This document shows positions 33,066 to 42,487 of a stretch of DNA of 64,000 nucleotides, one piece after another. Under the pieces are notes generated by a model. That model was not told the origin of the DNA, ran no database searches, and was given only the letters and a program-made list of their open reading frames with translations. Numbering within the stretch: position 1 is the first letter of the stretch; each line of letters opens with the position of its first letter. This stretch comes from a bacterium (GTDB lineage Bacteria > Desulfobacterota > JAPLJL01). Where the stretch lies: positions 1 to 64,000 of the forward strand of contig JAQTNV010000001.1 in the NCBI GenBank assembly GCA_028713675.1, read 5' to 3'. The translations under genes and the position numbers were made by a program.

Positions 33066-35792
33066 ATGAATAAAGACGCGGCGGATAATCAGGGAAAATA
33101 TCAGACCGAGGTGATCCTCAAGGACGGGTCCACCCTGCAGCTCCGGCCCCTGCGCCCGGAGGACACGGACAGGCTGCGTTCCTCGTCCGGTTCTTCGGAG
33201 AACGACAGCGTCTACCAGAAGTTCCAGAAAACCCTGGCCCAGCTGAAAAAAGAGCCGCTCCCGCCCACCGGCCAGATCGACGCCGACCGGACCTTCGCCC
33301 TGGTCGCCACCCTGGGGGTGGAGGGTGAAGAGAAAATCGTGGCGGTCGGCCGCTATGTCCGGAAGGCCGAGAAAGACCTGGCCGAGGTGGCCTTTACCGT
33401 CGAAGACGAGTACCGGGGCAAGGGCATCGGAACCATTCTTTTGAAACAGCTGGCGGATATCGCCCGGGAAAAGGGCATCCGCCTTTTCGAAGGTTACCTT
33501 CTCGGGAAAAACCCGGAAGCCCTCAAGGAGCTGAAATCCATCGGCGTGGCCCTGGAGACGGAATCGGAAAAAGTCGAATACCAGTTCGTGCTCAAGCTGG
33601 CCCCCGCGCTCTCCGCCGAAAATCGCCTGTCCGAGCTGGAACGGGTTTCCAACCTTGTTTCGTTAAAAGCCATCCTGGCGCCCAAGTCCATCGCCGTGGT
33701 GAGCGCTTCCGGCCCGGAGGGCTTACCGGCCGGAGGGGAAGGAGCCCTCGGCCGGACCATTCTCCGCAACCTGACCGAGCAGGGATTCCGGGGGTCCGTG
33801 TATGCCGTGAATCCCGCCGGCGAGGCCGACGCCTCCCTTAAAACCTATAAGTCGGTCCTGGACATCCCGGGGAAAGTCGACCTGGCGGTCATCACCGTCC
33901 CGGCCGAAGCCGTCCGGGAAGCGGTGGAGCAGTGCGGGCGGAAAGAGATCCGGGGCGCGGTGGTGATTTCCGGCGGCTTCGGTGAAAAAAACCCGGACGT
34001 GAAAAACCGGGAAAAAGAACTGGCCGATCTGGCCCGCCGGTACGATCTTCGTCTGCTCGGCCCCGACTGCGCCGGGGTGATCAATACCGACTTTTTCGTG
34101 AACATGAACGCCACCTTCTCCTCTTATTTCCCTCCCCCGGGCCAGATCGCCCTCGCGAGCCAGAACGGCGCCCTCGGCCTGGCCATGCTCAAATACATCG
34201 AGGATCAGCATCTCGGGCTCTCCAGCTTCGTCAATCTCGGCGACCGGGCGGAGGTGTCCAGCAACGACCTGCTCCAGTATTGGGAAGAGGACCCGGCCAC
34301 CAAGGTGGTCCTCCTCTACCTGGACTCCTTCGGCAATCCGAGGAAATTCACCCGGGTCGCCCGCCGGGCCACCCAGGTCAAGCCGGTGGTCGCGGTGAAA
34401 AGCGGACGCGTCCCCGCCGGGCCCCGGACCGTTCCCTCCTACACCGCGGCCCTGGCCCAGGACCATGTGGCTCCGGACCAGCTCTTCCGCCAGACCGGGA
34501 TCATCCGCGCCGACAAGCTGGAGGAATCTTTCGACATCGCCAACCTGCTCTCGCACCAGCCCATTCCCCCGGGGAAAAGGGTGGTGATCCTCTCCAACAG
34601 CGAGGGGCCGGGCGTCCTCACCGCCGACGCCTGCGCGGCCAAGGGCCTGGAAATGGCGGAAATCACGAACCGGACCCAGTCCGAACTGGCCCGGGTCCTG
34701 CCGGACGGCGCCGGCCTGTTCAACCCGATCAACCTGACCGCCGGCGCTTCCGCCGACAAATACCGGCAGGTGCTCCGGCTGCTCGCGAAGGACGATCACC
34801 TGGATGTGGCGATCGTCATTCATATTCCCCCCGTCGGCACCCACCCGGCCGAAGTGGCCCAGGCCATCCAGGAAGTGGCGCCCCAGTTCCGGTGGCTGGG
34901 CAAAACCCTGGTGGCTTCCTTTATGAACTCCCTGAACACCCCCACCCGGCTGGGTTCCCCGGACGAGGGCTATGTCCCCTGTTTCGCCTTCCCGGAAACG
35001 ACCGCCACCGCCCTGGCCAAGGCCTGCGAATACGGCGATTTTCTCAAGAAAACCCCGGGGATGATCCCCGCGCTTCCGGGAATTGATCGGAAGAAAGCTG
35101 AAGACATCATCCGCGCGGCCCGGGAGAAAAACCGGGACCGCCTCTTCCGGCTGGACCACGATTCCGTCCAGGAACTGCTCCAGGCCTACGGAATCCGGGC
35201 CTCCCGCTCGGCGCGGGTCCGGACCCTGGAAGAGGCGCTGGCGGCCGCCCGGAAGCTGGGATTCCCGGTGAAGCTCAAACCGATCCTCACCCCGAATATC
35301 CTGAAACCCGGTTCCGCCCTGGTGATCAGGGAGCTCCAAAACGAGGAAGAATTGGGAAATACCTACCGTGATATTCTCTCCAACCTGAAATCCGACGGGA
35401 AGGAAACCCCGGAAATGATCGTCCAGGAAATGATCCCGGAGGGGTTCGAAATCATCGCCGGGGTCACCCAGGACGCCTCCTTCGGACCGCTGGTCATGTT
35501 CGGCATGGGCGGGATCTTCGCCGAAACCTTTAAGGATGTGGTTTTCCGGGTTCACCCCCTCACCGATACCGACGCCCGGGAAGCCGTCCGCTCGGTCAAG
35601 ACCTACCAGTTCCTGAAGGGCTGGTGGGGATTGAAACCCCTCGACATCGAAGCCCTGGTTGATCTCCTCCTCCGGATCTCGGCCATGGTGGAGGATCTTC
35701 CCGCCATCGCGGAGATGGATCTGAAGCCGGTGAAAGTCCTCGAGGAAGGCCAGGGGTACATGGTCCTCGACGCGCAAATCCTCATTTCCTGA
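33066..35792 (+). CDS. GNAT acetyltransferase fused to degenerate ADP-forming acyl-CoA synthetase (Pat-like)
   Basis: A 908-residue fusion. Residues 1-175 are a GNAT domain with the acetyl-CoA loop DEYRGKGIGTILLKQLADIA. Then come a CoA-binding Rossmann domain (about 195-300), succinyl-CoA-ligase-like domains (about 310-640) and an ATP-grasp domain (about 680-905, with VQEMIPEGFEIIAGVTQD and FGMGGIFAE). In active ADP-forming acyl-CoA synthetases the phospho-His lies in an SHTGA motif; here it reads PSYTAALAQ with Tyr459. As in E. coli PatZ, a regulatory rather than catalytic ligase half is therefore likely, and the protein may be a lysine acetyltransferase acting on acyl-CoA synthetases. PatZ has its GNAT at the C-terminus, so the order is reversed here. 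Confidence 0.9.
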   Translation: MNKDAADNQGKYQTEVILKDGSTLQLRPLRPEDTDRLRSSSGSSENDSVYQKFQKTLAQLKKEPLPPTGQIDADRTFALVATLGVEGEEKIVAVGRYVRKAEKDLAEVAFTVEDEYRGKGIGTILLKQLADIAREKGIRLFEGYLLGKNPEALKELKSIGVALETESEKVEYQFVLKLAPALSAENRLSELERVSNLVSLKAILAPKSIAVVSASGPEGLPAGGEGALGRTILRNLTEQGFRGSVYAVNPAGEADASLKTYKSVLDIPGKVDLAVITVPAEAVREAVEQCGRKEIRGAVVISGGFGEKNPDVKNREKELADLARRYDLRLLGPDCAGVINTDFFVNMNATFSSYFPPPGQIALASQNGALGLAMLKYIEDQHLGLSSFVNLGDRAEVSSNDLLQYWEEDPATKVVLLYLDSFGNPRKFTRVARRATQVKPVVAVKSGRVPAGPRTVPSYTAALAQDHVAPDQLFRQTGIIRADKLEESFDIANLLSHQPIPPGKRVVILSNSEGPGVLTADACAAKGLEMAEITNRTQSELARVLPDGAGLFNPINLTAGASADKYRQVLRLLAKDDHLDVAIVIHIPPVGTHPAEVAQAIQEVAPQFRWLGKTLVASFMNSLNTPTRLGSPDEGYVPCFAFPETTATALAKACEYGDFLKKTPGMIPALPGIDRKKAEDIIRAAREKNRDRLFRLDHDSVQELLQAYGIRASRSARVRTLEEALAAARKLGFPVKLKPILTPNILKPGSALVIRELQNEEELGNTYRDILSNLKSDGKETPEMIVQEMIPEGFEIIAGVTQDASFGPLVMFGMGGIFAETFKDVVFRVHPLTDTDAREAVRSVKTYQFLKGWWGLKPLDIEALVDLLLRISAMVEDLPAIAEMDLKPVKVLEEGQGYMVLDAQILIS

Positions 35793-35796
35793 AAAA

Positions 35797-36425
35797 TTGT
35801 CGGACCAGTCGGACAGGTCAGACTAGTCCGACGCTTTCAGCGATCAGTTTTAAAACTCCCGGAAACTTTTTACCAAGGCTGTCATTGCGAGCGCCAGGCG
35901 ATTTATCCCGAGTATGGTCGAGGGAAGCAATCTTGCTTTTCGTTAGCCTTTTTTTTCTTTTTGGGGGGTTGGTCTCACTCCCTAATCAGGTGATGGGTTT
36001 TGGGTGTTAGGTGTTGGGCTAAAGTCGAAAAGAAAATATCTTCCCCCTTTGTTAAAAGGGGGATCGAGTCTCCGACCCGTAGGGTCTACGACCCGGAGGG
36101 AGGGATTTTCAATGCCCATCACCCATGACCCATGACCTAAAACCGTACAAACCCGAGGACCAACCCCCCGAGCTCTTGGAAAACCCTTTAACCCCTTACC
36201 CCTAACGCCTCACGCCTTTCGTTTTACGCCTATCACCTATGACCTAACACCCAACACCTAATTCGGGAACGAAACCCGCCCCCCAAAAGAAGAAAAAGCT
36301 TGCCCGAGATAAAGATGGTTTGATTCAAGTAGCCGGGCTGGATTGACGCGTCCGACGGGTCTGACTGGTCGGACTGGTCCGACTTCTTTCGTCTTGTCCG
36401 GCAAGATTCCGTATTGTCCCGCGAG
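35797..36425. repeat. Repeat-rich gap: nonamers, REP-like element, composite copy C
   Basis: No gene between 35793 and 36673. TCGGACAGG-type units lie at 35797-35835. A GTCATTGCGAGCGCCAGG ... CGAGGGAAGCAATC element lies at 35880-35940. Copy C of the composite repeat (35975-36170) follows, then heptamers of the ACACCTA/CCTATGA type (36180-36265), and TCCGACGGG/TCTGACTGG nonamers at 36346-36395. Confidence 0.88.
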
Positions 36426-36525
36426 GCGAAAGCCCATTGGCTTTGATTTTATTGATTTCCCCGGCTTTTCAGGTAACTACTTAATTTTGCTGATATATTC
36501 GCCAATTTTCCAACTCTGAAAAACG

Positions 36526-36542
36526 TTGGCACGGAGCTTGCT
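36526..36542 (+). promoter_or_regulatory. Consensus sigma-54 promoter of the F0 operon
   Basis: TTGGCACGGAGCTTGCT matches the YTGGCACGRNNNTTGCW consensus at every defined position, with GG at 36528-36529 and GC at 36540-36541, ten bases apart. It lies 132 bases before atpZ. A 7-bp hairpin CCCGAAC/GTTCGGG (36607-36630) lies in the predicted leader. Confidence 0.82.
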
Positions 36543-36673
36543 TTTATCCAAGGCAGAAGGAAAAAGAAATGAAACAGGAAAGAAAAAATTTATATAAGAA
36601 AAAACTCCCGAACGCAGTAAAGAGTTCGGGGAATCGGTTTAGTCGAATAACCAGTTGAAAAGGAGGTACGACA

Positions 36674-36961
36674 ATGACCAACATCATGACAAGGAACGGC
36701 AAGGTCCTGAAAAGGGAGTGGCCGGGAATAGCCCACCTCATCAGCGTCGGCATCTACGTGGCGGTCAGCATGCTCTTCCCCGTGATCATCGGGCTTTGGT
36801 TCGACACTCGAACCCCCCAGGATTTCCCGGTCTACACTGTCCTCGGACTGACCGTGGGCACCGTGCTGATGGTTTACGGCGTCTACCGGATTATCGGTCC
36901 GTACGTGAAGAAGGCGATGCAGCACGTCCCGAAGAAAGTTGAGAAAATCGGGGAGAAGTAG
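36674..36961 (+). CDS. atpZ: AtpZ/AtpI-type ATP synthase accessory protein
   Basis: A 95-residue membrane protein with two helices (HLISVGIYVAVSMLFPVIIG and VYTVLGLTVGTVLMVYGVY) joined by LWFDTRTPQDFP, the layout of the AtpZ/AtpI group encoded before F0 genes and thought to help c-ring assembly or Mg2+ handling. AAAGGAGG precedes the ATG. The stop is 2 bases before atpB. The C-terminal tail is basic. Confidence 0.85.
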   Translation: MTNIMTRNGKVLKREWPGIAHLISVGIYVAVSMLFPVIIGLWFDTRTPQDFPVYTVLGLTVGTVLMVYGVYRIIGPYVKKAMQHVPKKVEKIGEK

Positions 36962-36963
36962 TC

Positions 36964-37896
36964 ATGGCGGAGAAAACTCTGAAAACCAAACTGCTGATCT
37001 ACGGGATTCCGATTGGCCTGGCGGCCCTGACGCTGGCCAGCTTCCTGGGCAGCGGAGTGGGAGCCAAGATCTTCGGGGGACATCCCCAGGCGATCCTCAA
37101 TGTCTCCGCCCCGCGCCCGGAGCTCCCGGCGGAAAGGCCCTTCGAGAGCTTCCAATTCCTCACCAACACCATGCTCTGCGCCTGGATCAGCATCATCACC
37201 ATCCTGGCCATCTTCATCACGGCGGCCAGGAACATGAAGCTGGTTCCCCACGGCTTTCAGAATTTCATTGAATACTGCTATGAGGTTTTCGCCGACTTCG
37301 CCGAGGACACCGCCGGGAAGGAATACGGACGCAAGTTCTTCCCGGTCTGCGTCACCATCTTCCTGTTTGTCCTGATGAACGCCTGGTGGAGCCTGGTGCC
37401 CGGTTATGAAACCATCAAGTATAACGGCGTACCCCTGTTCCGGAACGCGAACACCGACATAAATCTGCCGATGATGCTGGCGGTGTTCTCCTTCTGCTAC
37501 GTCGAATACTGGGGCATCCGGGTCAACGGCATTCATTATTTCAAGAAATTCATCAACCTGGGCCCGATCGCGCACGGGGTCAAGGAGCTTGCGTCCGGGA
37601 AGATCAAAGCGGGATTGGGCGGGATCGCCATGGGCGGCGTGGCCATGGCTACCGGCGTGCTGGAATTGGTCAGCGAGCTGGTCCGCCTGCTCAGTTTCAC
37701 CTTCCGGCTTTTCGGCAACATGACCGCCGGAGTGATCCTGACCATGGTAATGATTTACCTCATCCCCTGGGTCGCCCCCGCCATTTTTTACGGTCTCGAG
37801 TCTTTTACCGGTTTTGTGCAGGCGATGATCTTCGGAGCCCTGACGCTCTGCTTCCTGGTCATCGCGATCAGTTCACATGAGGAAGAAACACATTAG
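36964..37896 (+). CDS. atpB: ATP synthase F0 subunit a
   Basis: A 310-residue subunit a. The essential Arg lies in LSFTFRLFGNMTAGVILTMV (about residues 238-257). Earlier segments include GFQNFIEYCYEVFADFAEDT and FLFVLMNAWWSLVPGYE, and the C-terminal helices are VQAMIFGALTLCFLVIAI. It forms the ion half-channels at the c-ring. The protein is long because of an extra soluble segment before the last helices (about 190-225). No F1 genes follow; a separate F1 operon elsewhere is expected, as in many deltaproteobacteria. Confidence 0.96.
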   Translation: MAEKTLKTKLLIYGIPIGLAALTLASFLGSGVGAKIFGGHPQAILNVSAPRPELPAERPFESFQFLTNTMLCAWISIITILAIFITAARNMKLVPHGFQNFIEYCYEVFADFAEDTAGKEYGRKFFPVCVTIFLFVLMNAWWSLVPGYETIKYNGVPLFRNANTDINLPMMLAVFSFCYVEYWGIRVNGIHYFKKFINLGPIAHGVKELASGKIKAGLGGIAMGGVAMATGVLELVSELVRLLSFTFRLFGNMTAGVILTMVMIYLIPWVAPAIFYGLESFTGFVQAMIFGALTLCFLVIAISSHEEETH

Positions 37897-37914
37897 ATTT
37901 TTAACAGATTTTGA

Positions 37915-38178
<264 letters not shown>

Positions 38179-38215
38179 GAGCGGGATTATAGAAAGCTTG
38201 CGGTAGGCAAAACTT

Positions 38216-38326
38216 GGGGGCTGAACTACAGGATCCCAAAAGGCCTGAAGCTAGCTGAGCGGCTGAAAAGAACCTTACTCCTCCTTCTTAGCTGCTCACG
38301 GCACCCCCGAAATAGTTCAGCCCCCC
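38216..38326 (+). ncRNA. Structured RNA candidate downstream of atpE
   Basis: A perfect 13-bp closing stem GGGGGCTGAACTA/TAGTTCAGCCCCC (38216-38228 with 38313-38325) encloses about 84 bases. Inside are a small hairpin CAGG...CCTG (38229-38247) and a second helix TGAGC...GCTCA (about 38256-38298), whose loop holds the C-rich ACTCCTCC, an anti-Shine-Dalgarno-like sequence. It lacks SRP or tmRNA signatures. A strong terminator follows 16 bases later. It may be processed from the atp mRNA or have its own promoter (TATAGA at 38189-38194 is possible). Confidence 0.5.
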
Positions 38327-38341
38327 TTCTTTAAAAAAGAG

Positions 38342-38374
38342 ACAGCCTGGTGTGGTTCACCAGGCTGTTTTTTT
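38342..38374 (+). terminator. Rho-independent terminator of the F0 operon/RNA candidate
   Basis: Perfect 11-bp stem ACAGCCTGGTG/CACCAGGCTGT with loop TGGTT, followed by a run of seven T. Confidence 0.95.
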
Positions 38375-38399
38375 CCCTTCCCTTTGTCAAAGAGGTCGG

Positions 38400-39245
38400 G
38401 GGTGATTGGTTATAGGTGTTAGGTTTTGGGTAAAAGTCGAAAAGAAAATATCTTCCCCCTTTTAACAAAGGGGGATTAAGGGGGATTTTCAATACTCATG
38501 ACCCATCACCCGACATTGTCATTGCGAGCGCCAGCAAAGCAATCTCGCTTTTGCTTACTTTGGAGCGCACCAGCTTGCTTGTCCCGTCAAAGGCGGGGTT
38601 GGTGCATGCAGTAGCAAGCTACTGCACTCCATAGAATTCATTATTTTCTTGGGTTTTCAATCCGAAATCGTTTTATCCCGAGTTATTTCGAGGGACATTC
38701 GTCATTAAAGGGTTGTCATCCTGAGCTCCGCGAAGGATCTCGCTTTTGTTCTTTGCTCTTTGCTCCATGCCCTATGCCCTATGCTCTCTGCTATTCATGG
38801 ACACTATGGACTCTATGGATTTATCCCGAAGGGTTTATCTGAGGGACACTATGGATTTATCCCGAAGGGTTTATCTGAGGGACACTATGGACGCCTTTAC
38901 TCTTTGCCCTTTGAGCTTTGAGCTGCCTACTGGTCTGTCTGGTCTGTCTAGTCTGTCTCGTCTGTCTGGTTCATCTGGTTCATCTGGTTCATCTGGTTCA
39001 TCTGGTTTATTTGGTTTGTCTGGTTTATTTGGTTTGTCTGGTTTATTTGGTTTGTCTGGTTTATCTAGTTTCTTTGGTTTAACTGCTTACTGCTTACTGC
39101 CTACTAGTCTTTCTGGTTTGTCTGGTTTTCATTCGTCATTCGTCAATCGTCAATCGTCAATTTTCTTTGACCCATGACACTATGGACACTATGGACACTA
39201 TGGACGCCTTTGCTCTTTGCTCTATGCCCTTTGCCCTCTGCAAAC
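38400..39245. repeat. Large repeat cluster (composite fragment, REP-like, nonamers)
   Basis: No gene. A short relative of the composite repeat lies at 38400-38510. A GTCATTGCGAGCGCCAGC...GCAATCTCG element lies at 38517-38550. An 'AGCAAGCTACTGCACTCC' segment with its inverted partner (GAGCGCACCAGCTTGCTT) lies at 38570-38635. Two GGATTTATCCCGAAGGGTTT elements lie within ACACTATGG units (38790-38895). TGCYCTW heptamers lie at 38740-38790 and 38895-38920. A long TCTGGTTCA/TCTGGTTTG/TTTGGTTTG nonamer array lies at 38930-39130, and another ACACTATGG array at 39175-39205. Confidence 0.88.
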
Positions 39246-39965
39246 CTACGGTTTGCAGATCCCGCATGGTTTGTATCCGGCCTTTACGGCTTCCTCCCTG
39301 GTAAAAAACCGGACCTTGTTTTTGGAACTGATTTTTTGGGCCCATTGGCAGGTTGTGCGGTGGAATTTATTCGAATCCCTGCTGGCGACGAAACCGATTC
39401 CCACTAATGTTTCCTGCTTCTGCCCCGCCGGGCCGGATAATTTCCCGGAGCTCTCCTCGCTTGCCCATAATCCTCTTTTGGAGGTCCGGGCCTTCCTCTC
39501 CAGCTCCCGGTGTTCTTCCATCTTGGCGAAAGGAAACCGGGTATAAGCATGACCGTACCCGCAGGAAATCAGGGAGGCGTTAAAATCAAATTCATTCCCG
39601 GATTTCACCATGCAGCCGGGGGCATCCTTCACCTGGTCCGACGGCAGGTTGATATAGGCCAGGACCCGGCCGAATTTGTCCCGTTTGTTCCAGTCGAACG
39701 CCAGCCGGACCTTCTTCCCGGTCAGCATTTTTTTGGAAAAGTCGGACGCTTCCTTTCCGTAAGCCTGGACCGGCCGGCGGGGATCCACGGTTTCCGGGGT
39801 ATCGACCCCGATCAGGCGGACTTTTTCTTTCTTGCCCAGGTAATCCACTACGATGGTGTCGCCATCGACCACCCGGATCACCTTGCTCAATTCTGAGTGG
39901 GAAACAGATGAAGTCAGGAGAGAGAAAAGAACAGAGACAAGTAAAATCGAGATCTTTTTACGCAT
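39246..39965 (-). CDS. Secreted staphylococcal-nuclease-like (thermonuclease) protein
   Basis: A 239-residue exported nuclease. The signal peptide is KKISILLVSVLFSLLTSSVS, ending HSE. The SNase domain has VVDGDTIVV, VRLIGVDTPETV with catalytic Arg and Glu, and KRDKFGRVLAYINL with the second catalytic Arg. After a linker, the C-terminus (about residues 190-239) is FHRTTCQWAQKI ... AGYKPCGICKP, a small Cys-containing domain often attached to bacterial SNases and similar to the Ada-type zinc site. Cleavage of extracellular DNA/RNA for nutrition is likely. Confidence 0.92.
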   Translation of the reverse strand: MRKKISILLVSVLFSLLTSSVSHSELSKVIRVVDGDTIVVDYLGKKEKVRLIGVDTPETVDPRRPVQAYGKEASDFSKKMLTGKKVRLAFDWNKRDKFGRVLAYINLPSDQVKDAPGCMVKSGNEFDFNASLISCGYGHAYTRFPFAKMEEHRELERKARTSKRGLWASEESSGKLSGPAGQKQETLVGIGFVASRDSNKFHRTTCQWAQKISSKNKVRFFTREEAVKAGYKPCGICKP

Positions 39966-39994
39966 TCAGAAAAATCAGATCCTCTGCTGTTTTA

Positions 39995-40612
39995 TTTTGT
40001 CATTGCGAGTGCCAGGCGATTTATCCCGAGTATGGTCGAGGGAAGCAATCTCGTTTTTTACGACCTCAAGCCATCGTTTTAATCGGTCATACTTAGCTTT
40101 GTCGAAAGGGTTTTTATCGTCATTCCGGCGGCTTGTCCCGAGCACCATCGAGGGAAAGCCGGAATCCAGGGGCTTTTCTTTTGCTCTCTGCTCTATGTTC
40201 TATGCTTTTTACGGACCCAATGGACACTATGGACCCAATGGACACTATGGACTCTATGGACTCTATGGACTCTATGGACACTATAGACACTATGGACACA
40301 TTTACGCCTTACGCCTCACGTCCTTTGACCTTTGAGCTGCCTACTGGTCTATCTAGTCTGTCTCGTTCATCTAGTTTTTCTGGTTTCTTTGGTTTCTTTG
40401 GTTTCTCTGGTTCATCTGGTTTTTCTAACCACCTAGCTACCCAACCACCTAGCCACCTTCTTTTTCCGGTTACCGGCTACCGGCTACTTGCTACCAGTTC
40501 TTTGACCTACGACCTATGACCTGATTCTGCCTACTGCCTACCCTCCGGGCCGTAGGCCCTCCAGGCCGGAGGCTGCTTACTGCCTACTGGGAGCGCAGGC
40601 TTAAGCCTGCGG
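39995..40612. repeat. Repeat cluster before the PAS kinase
   Basis: No gene. A GTCATTGCGAGTGCCAGG...GCAATCTCG element is at 40000-40050 and an ATTCCGGCGG...GCCGGAATCC element at 40118-40172. 40210-40300 is an ACACTATGG/ACTCTATGG/ACCCAATGG array. 40335-40430 is a TCTGGTTTC-type array. 40440-40490 repeats ACCACCTAGC and CCGGCTA. 40545-40575 is a CTCCGGGCCGTAGGCCCTCC hairpin, and 40590-40610 the TTAAGCCTGCGGC segment. Confidence 0.85.
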
Positions 40613-42247
40613 CTACCGCTTGGCCCTCTGCCCTTTACTGCCGGCTGCGGTCGTAAAAACTGAGCACGTCACGACGGTCCCGCCTTTCCGGCCCGGGTGG
40701 ATCTCCAGGTTCGCCCCGATGATCTTCGCGCGGTAGTTCATGATCTGCAGGCCCAGGCCCCCGTTCGGTTTCATATTTTTCGGCATGCCCACCCCGTCGT
40801 CGCTCACGCTCAGGGTGAGCTTGTTCTTCACCTGCGCCAGGCCGACCTCCACGTGCTTGGCCTTCCCGTGCCTGATCGCGTTGCTGGTGGCTTCCTGGGC
40901 GATGTAATAAAGATTGGTGGAAACCATGCTGTCATTAACCAGGACGCGGCGCGCGCATTTGAAAACGCAGGAGATCTTAAAAAACTTTCCCAGGTTGACC
41001 GAAAGCTGCCGGAGCGAGGCCATCAGCCCGTCGGCCTGGAAATCCACCGGGTTGATCCCCCGGGCCAGGTCGCGGGTCTGGGTAATGGCGTCACTGATCA
41101 GCTTGGAGATCCTGGCCGCCTCCCTGGCCTCGGCCGGGGACGTGGCGGCCAGCTTGTCCTCCAGGACCTTGTTCATGAAGGAAATGGCGGTGAGCTGCTG
41201 GCCCAGTCCGTCGTGCAGGTTATTTCCAATCCGTCTCTGCTCCCGAACGCCGATTTCCAGGATCTCCTTTTCTAGACGCTTGCGCTCGGTGATATCCTCA
41301 CCAAAACCGTAAAAGCCCACGATCTTCCCGGTGGAATCCCGGTTCGGAACCACGATCAGATGCATCGTAAGAAAAGTTTTATCTTTACGCTTGATCATGA
41401 CTTCCTTATCATAAATGCCGGTTTTACTCGCGATCTGCACAACCTCCTCGACATCTTTTTTGTTCTCATACAAGTCAAAGGGAGTCAGTTTCCCGATCAC
41501 CTCCTTGGCCGTGTAACCCAGCATTTTCTCGGCGGCTTTGTTCCATAATTCATATTTACCCGTCTGGTTGATCGCCCCGATAAAAACCGGAATGTTTTCC
41601 ACCGTCAGTTTGTATTTTTCTTCGCTGATCCGGATGGCCTCTTCCGCCCGCTTACGTTCGGCGATCTCGGCCCGGAGTTCGTGGTTGGTTTTGACCATAT
41701 CCAAGGTCCTCTGTGTTACCCGGGCCTCCATCTCTTCGTAGGCCTGCTTCAGCTTCTCCTCGGCGTTTACGCGCTCGGTAATGTCCCGGGCCAGGCTCAG
41801 GACCGAAACCACCTCACCGTTCTCGTAAAGCGGGACCGCGTTGATCTCCAGCATGATAATCTTGCCCCGGCCGGTGCGGACCTGGATCTTCAAACCGAAA
41901 ATCGGCTCGGTTTTCTTCAGGACATCGACCATCCGGACCAGCTCATTGAGGTTATCGCCGACGAAAAAATCCAGGGCGTTTTTCTTCTTGAGCTCTTCCA
42001 TGGTCAATCCCTGGAGTTCGAGGGTCGCGGGATTGGCATCCACGAAAAAACCATGGATATCGTTGATGTAGATCAGATCGGGGCTGTGCTGGAAGACTGT
42101 GGAATACTTCTGCTCGCTCTTTCTGAGTTCCTCTTCCACGCGATGATATTCTTTTCCCCCCGTGATCAGCAGCTTGGCAACCCGCTTCCGCAGGCTTTCC
42201 AGTTCCTGGATCAATACTTCCTTGGATTTGTTTTTATCCTCGATCAT
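40613..42247 (-). CDS. PAS-domain sensor histidine kinase, NarX/HisKA_3 type
   Basis: A 544-residue soluble kinase with no membrane helices. An N-terminal coiled coil (VLIQELESLRKRVAKLL) leads to PAS 1 (about residues 45-165, ending SLARDITERVNAEEKL), a coiled-coil linker (about 165-205) and PAS 2 (about 210-325, ending GFGEDITERKRLEKEI). The HisKA_3 dimer domain contains EQRRIGNNLHDGLGQQLTAI with the phospho-His. The ATPase boxes are YIAQEATSNAIRHGKAKHVE and SVSDDGVGMPKN. This type phosphorylates LuxR/NarL regulators; none is adjacent, so it is an orphan here. ATG at 42247 follows GGAAGGGGACCCC. Confidence 0.93.
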   Translation of the reverse strand: MIEDKNKSKEVLIQELESLRKRVAKLLITGGKEYHRVEEELRKSEQKYSTVFQHSPDLIYINDIHGFFVDANPATLELQGLTMEELKKKNALDFFVGDNLNELVRMVDVLKKTEPIFGLKIQVRTGRGKIIMLEINAVPLYENGEVVSVLSLARDITERVNAEEKLKQAYEEMEARVTQRTLDMVKTNHELRAEIAERKRAEEAIRISEEKYKLTVENIPVFIGAINQTGKYELWNKAAEKMLGYTAKEVIGKLTPFDLYENKKDVEEVVQIASKTGIYDKEVMIKRKDKTFLTMHLIVVPNRDSTGKIVGFYGFGEDITERKRLEKEILEIGVREQRRIGNNLHDGLGQQLTAISFMNKVLEDKLAATSPAEAREAARISKLISDAITQTRDLARGINPVDFQADGLMASLRQLSVNLGKFFKISCVFKCARRVLVNDSMVSTNLYYIAQEATSNAIRHGKAKHVEVGLAQVKNKLTLSVSDDGVGMPKNMKPNGGLGLQIMNYRAKIIGANLEIHPGRKGGTVVTCSVFTTAAGSKGQRAKR

Positions 42248-42487
42248 GGGGTCCCCTTCCGGAAAAGCCCAGAGCTCCGCTCAAGGCAAAGTTTTTCTCC
42301 GCTAAAAAAACAAGATTGTCCCCCTCCATAAATCAGATTTTCTTAGCTTTTAAATAATAACAAGCCGTGATGTGTGGTCAAGACGATATTTTGGGGATTT
42401 TATAAGGTGATTGCCTTAGTCGGCGAGAGAGATTTATTGCTTTATCGTTATCCGCCTTTTCAGGGACATTCGTCAATCGTCAATTCT

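Noticed and set aside
38216-38326. tmRNA or SRP RNA
   Set aside because: The GGGGGCTGA start is suggestive, but there is no tRNA-like T-loop, tag reading frame or GGAAGCAG-type SRP loop.
38746-39177. Plus-strand frame with SGLSGLFGLSG repeats
   Set aside because: Translation of a nonamer array with no ribosome site; better explained as non-coding repeat.
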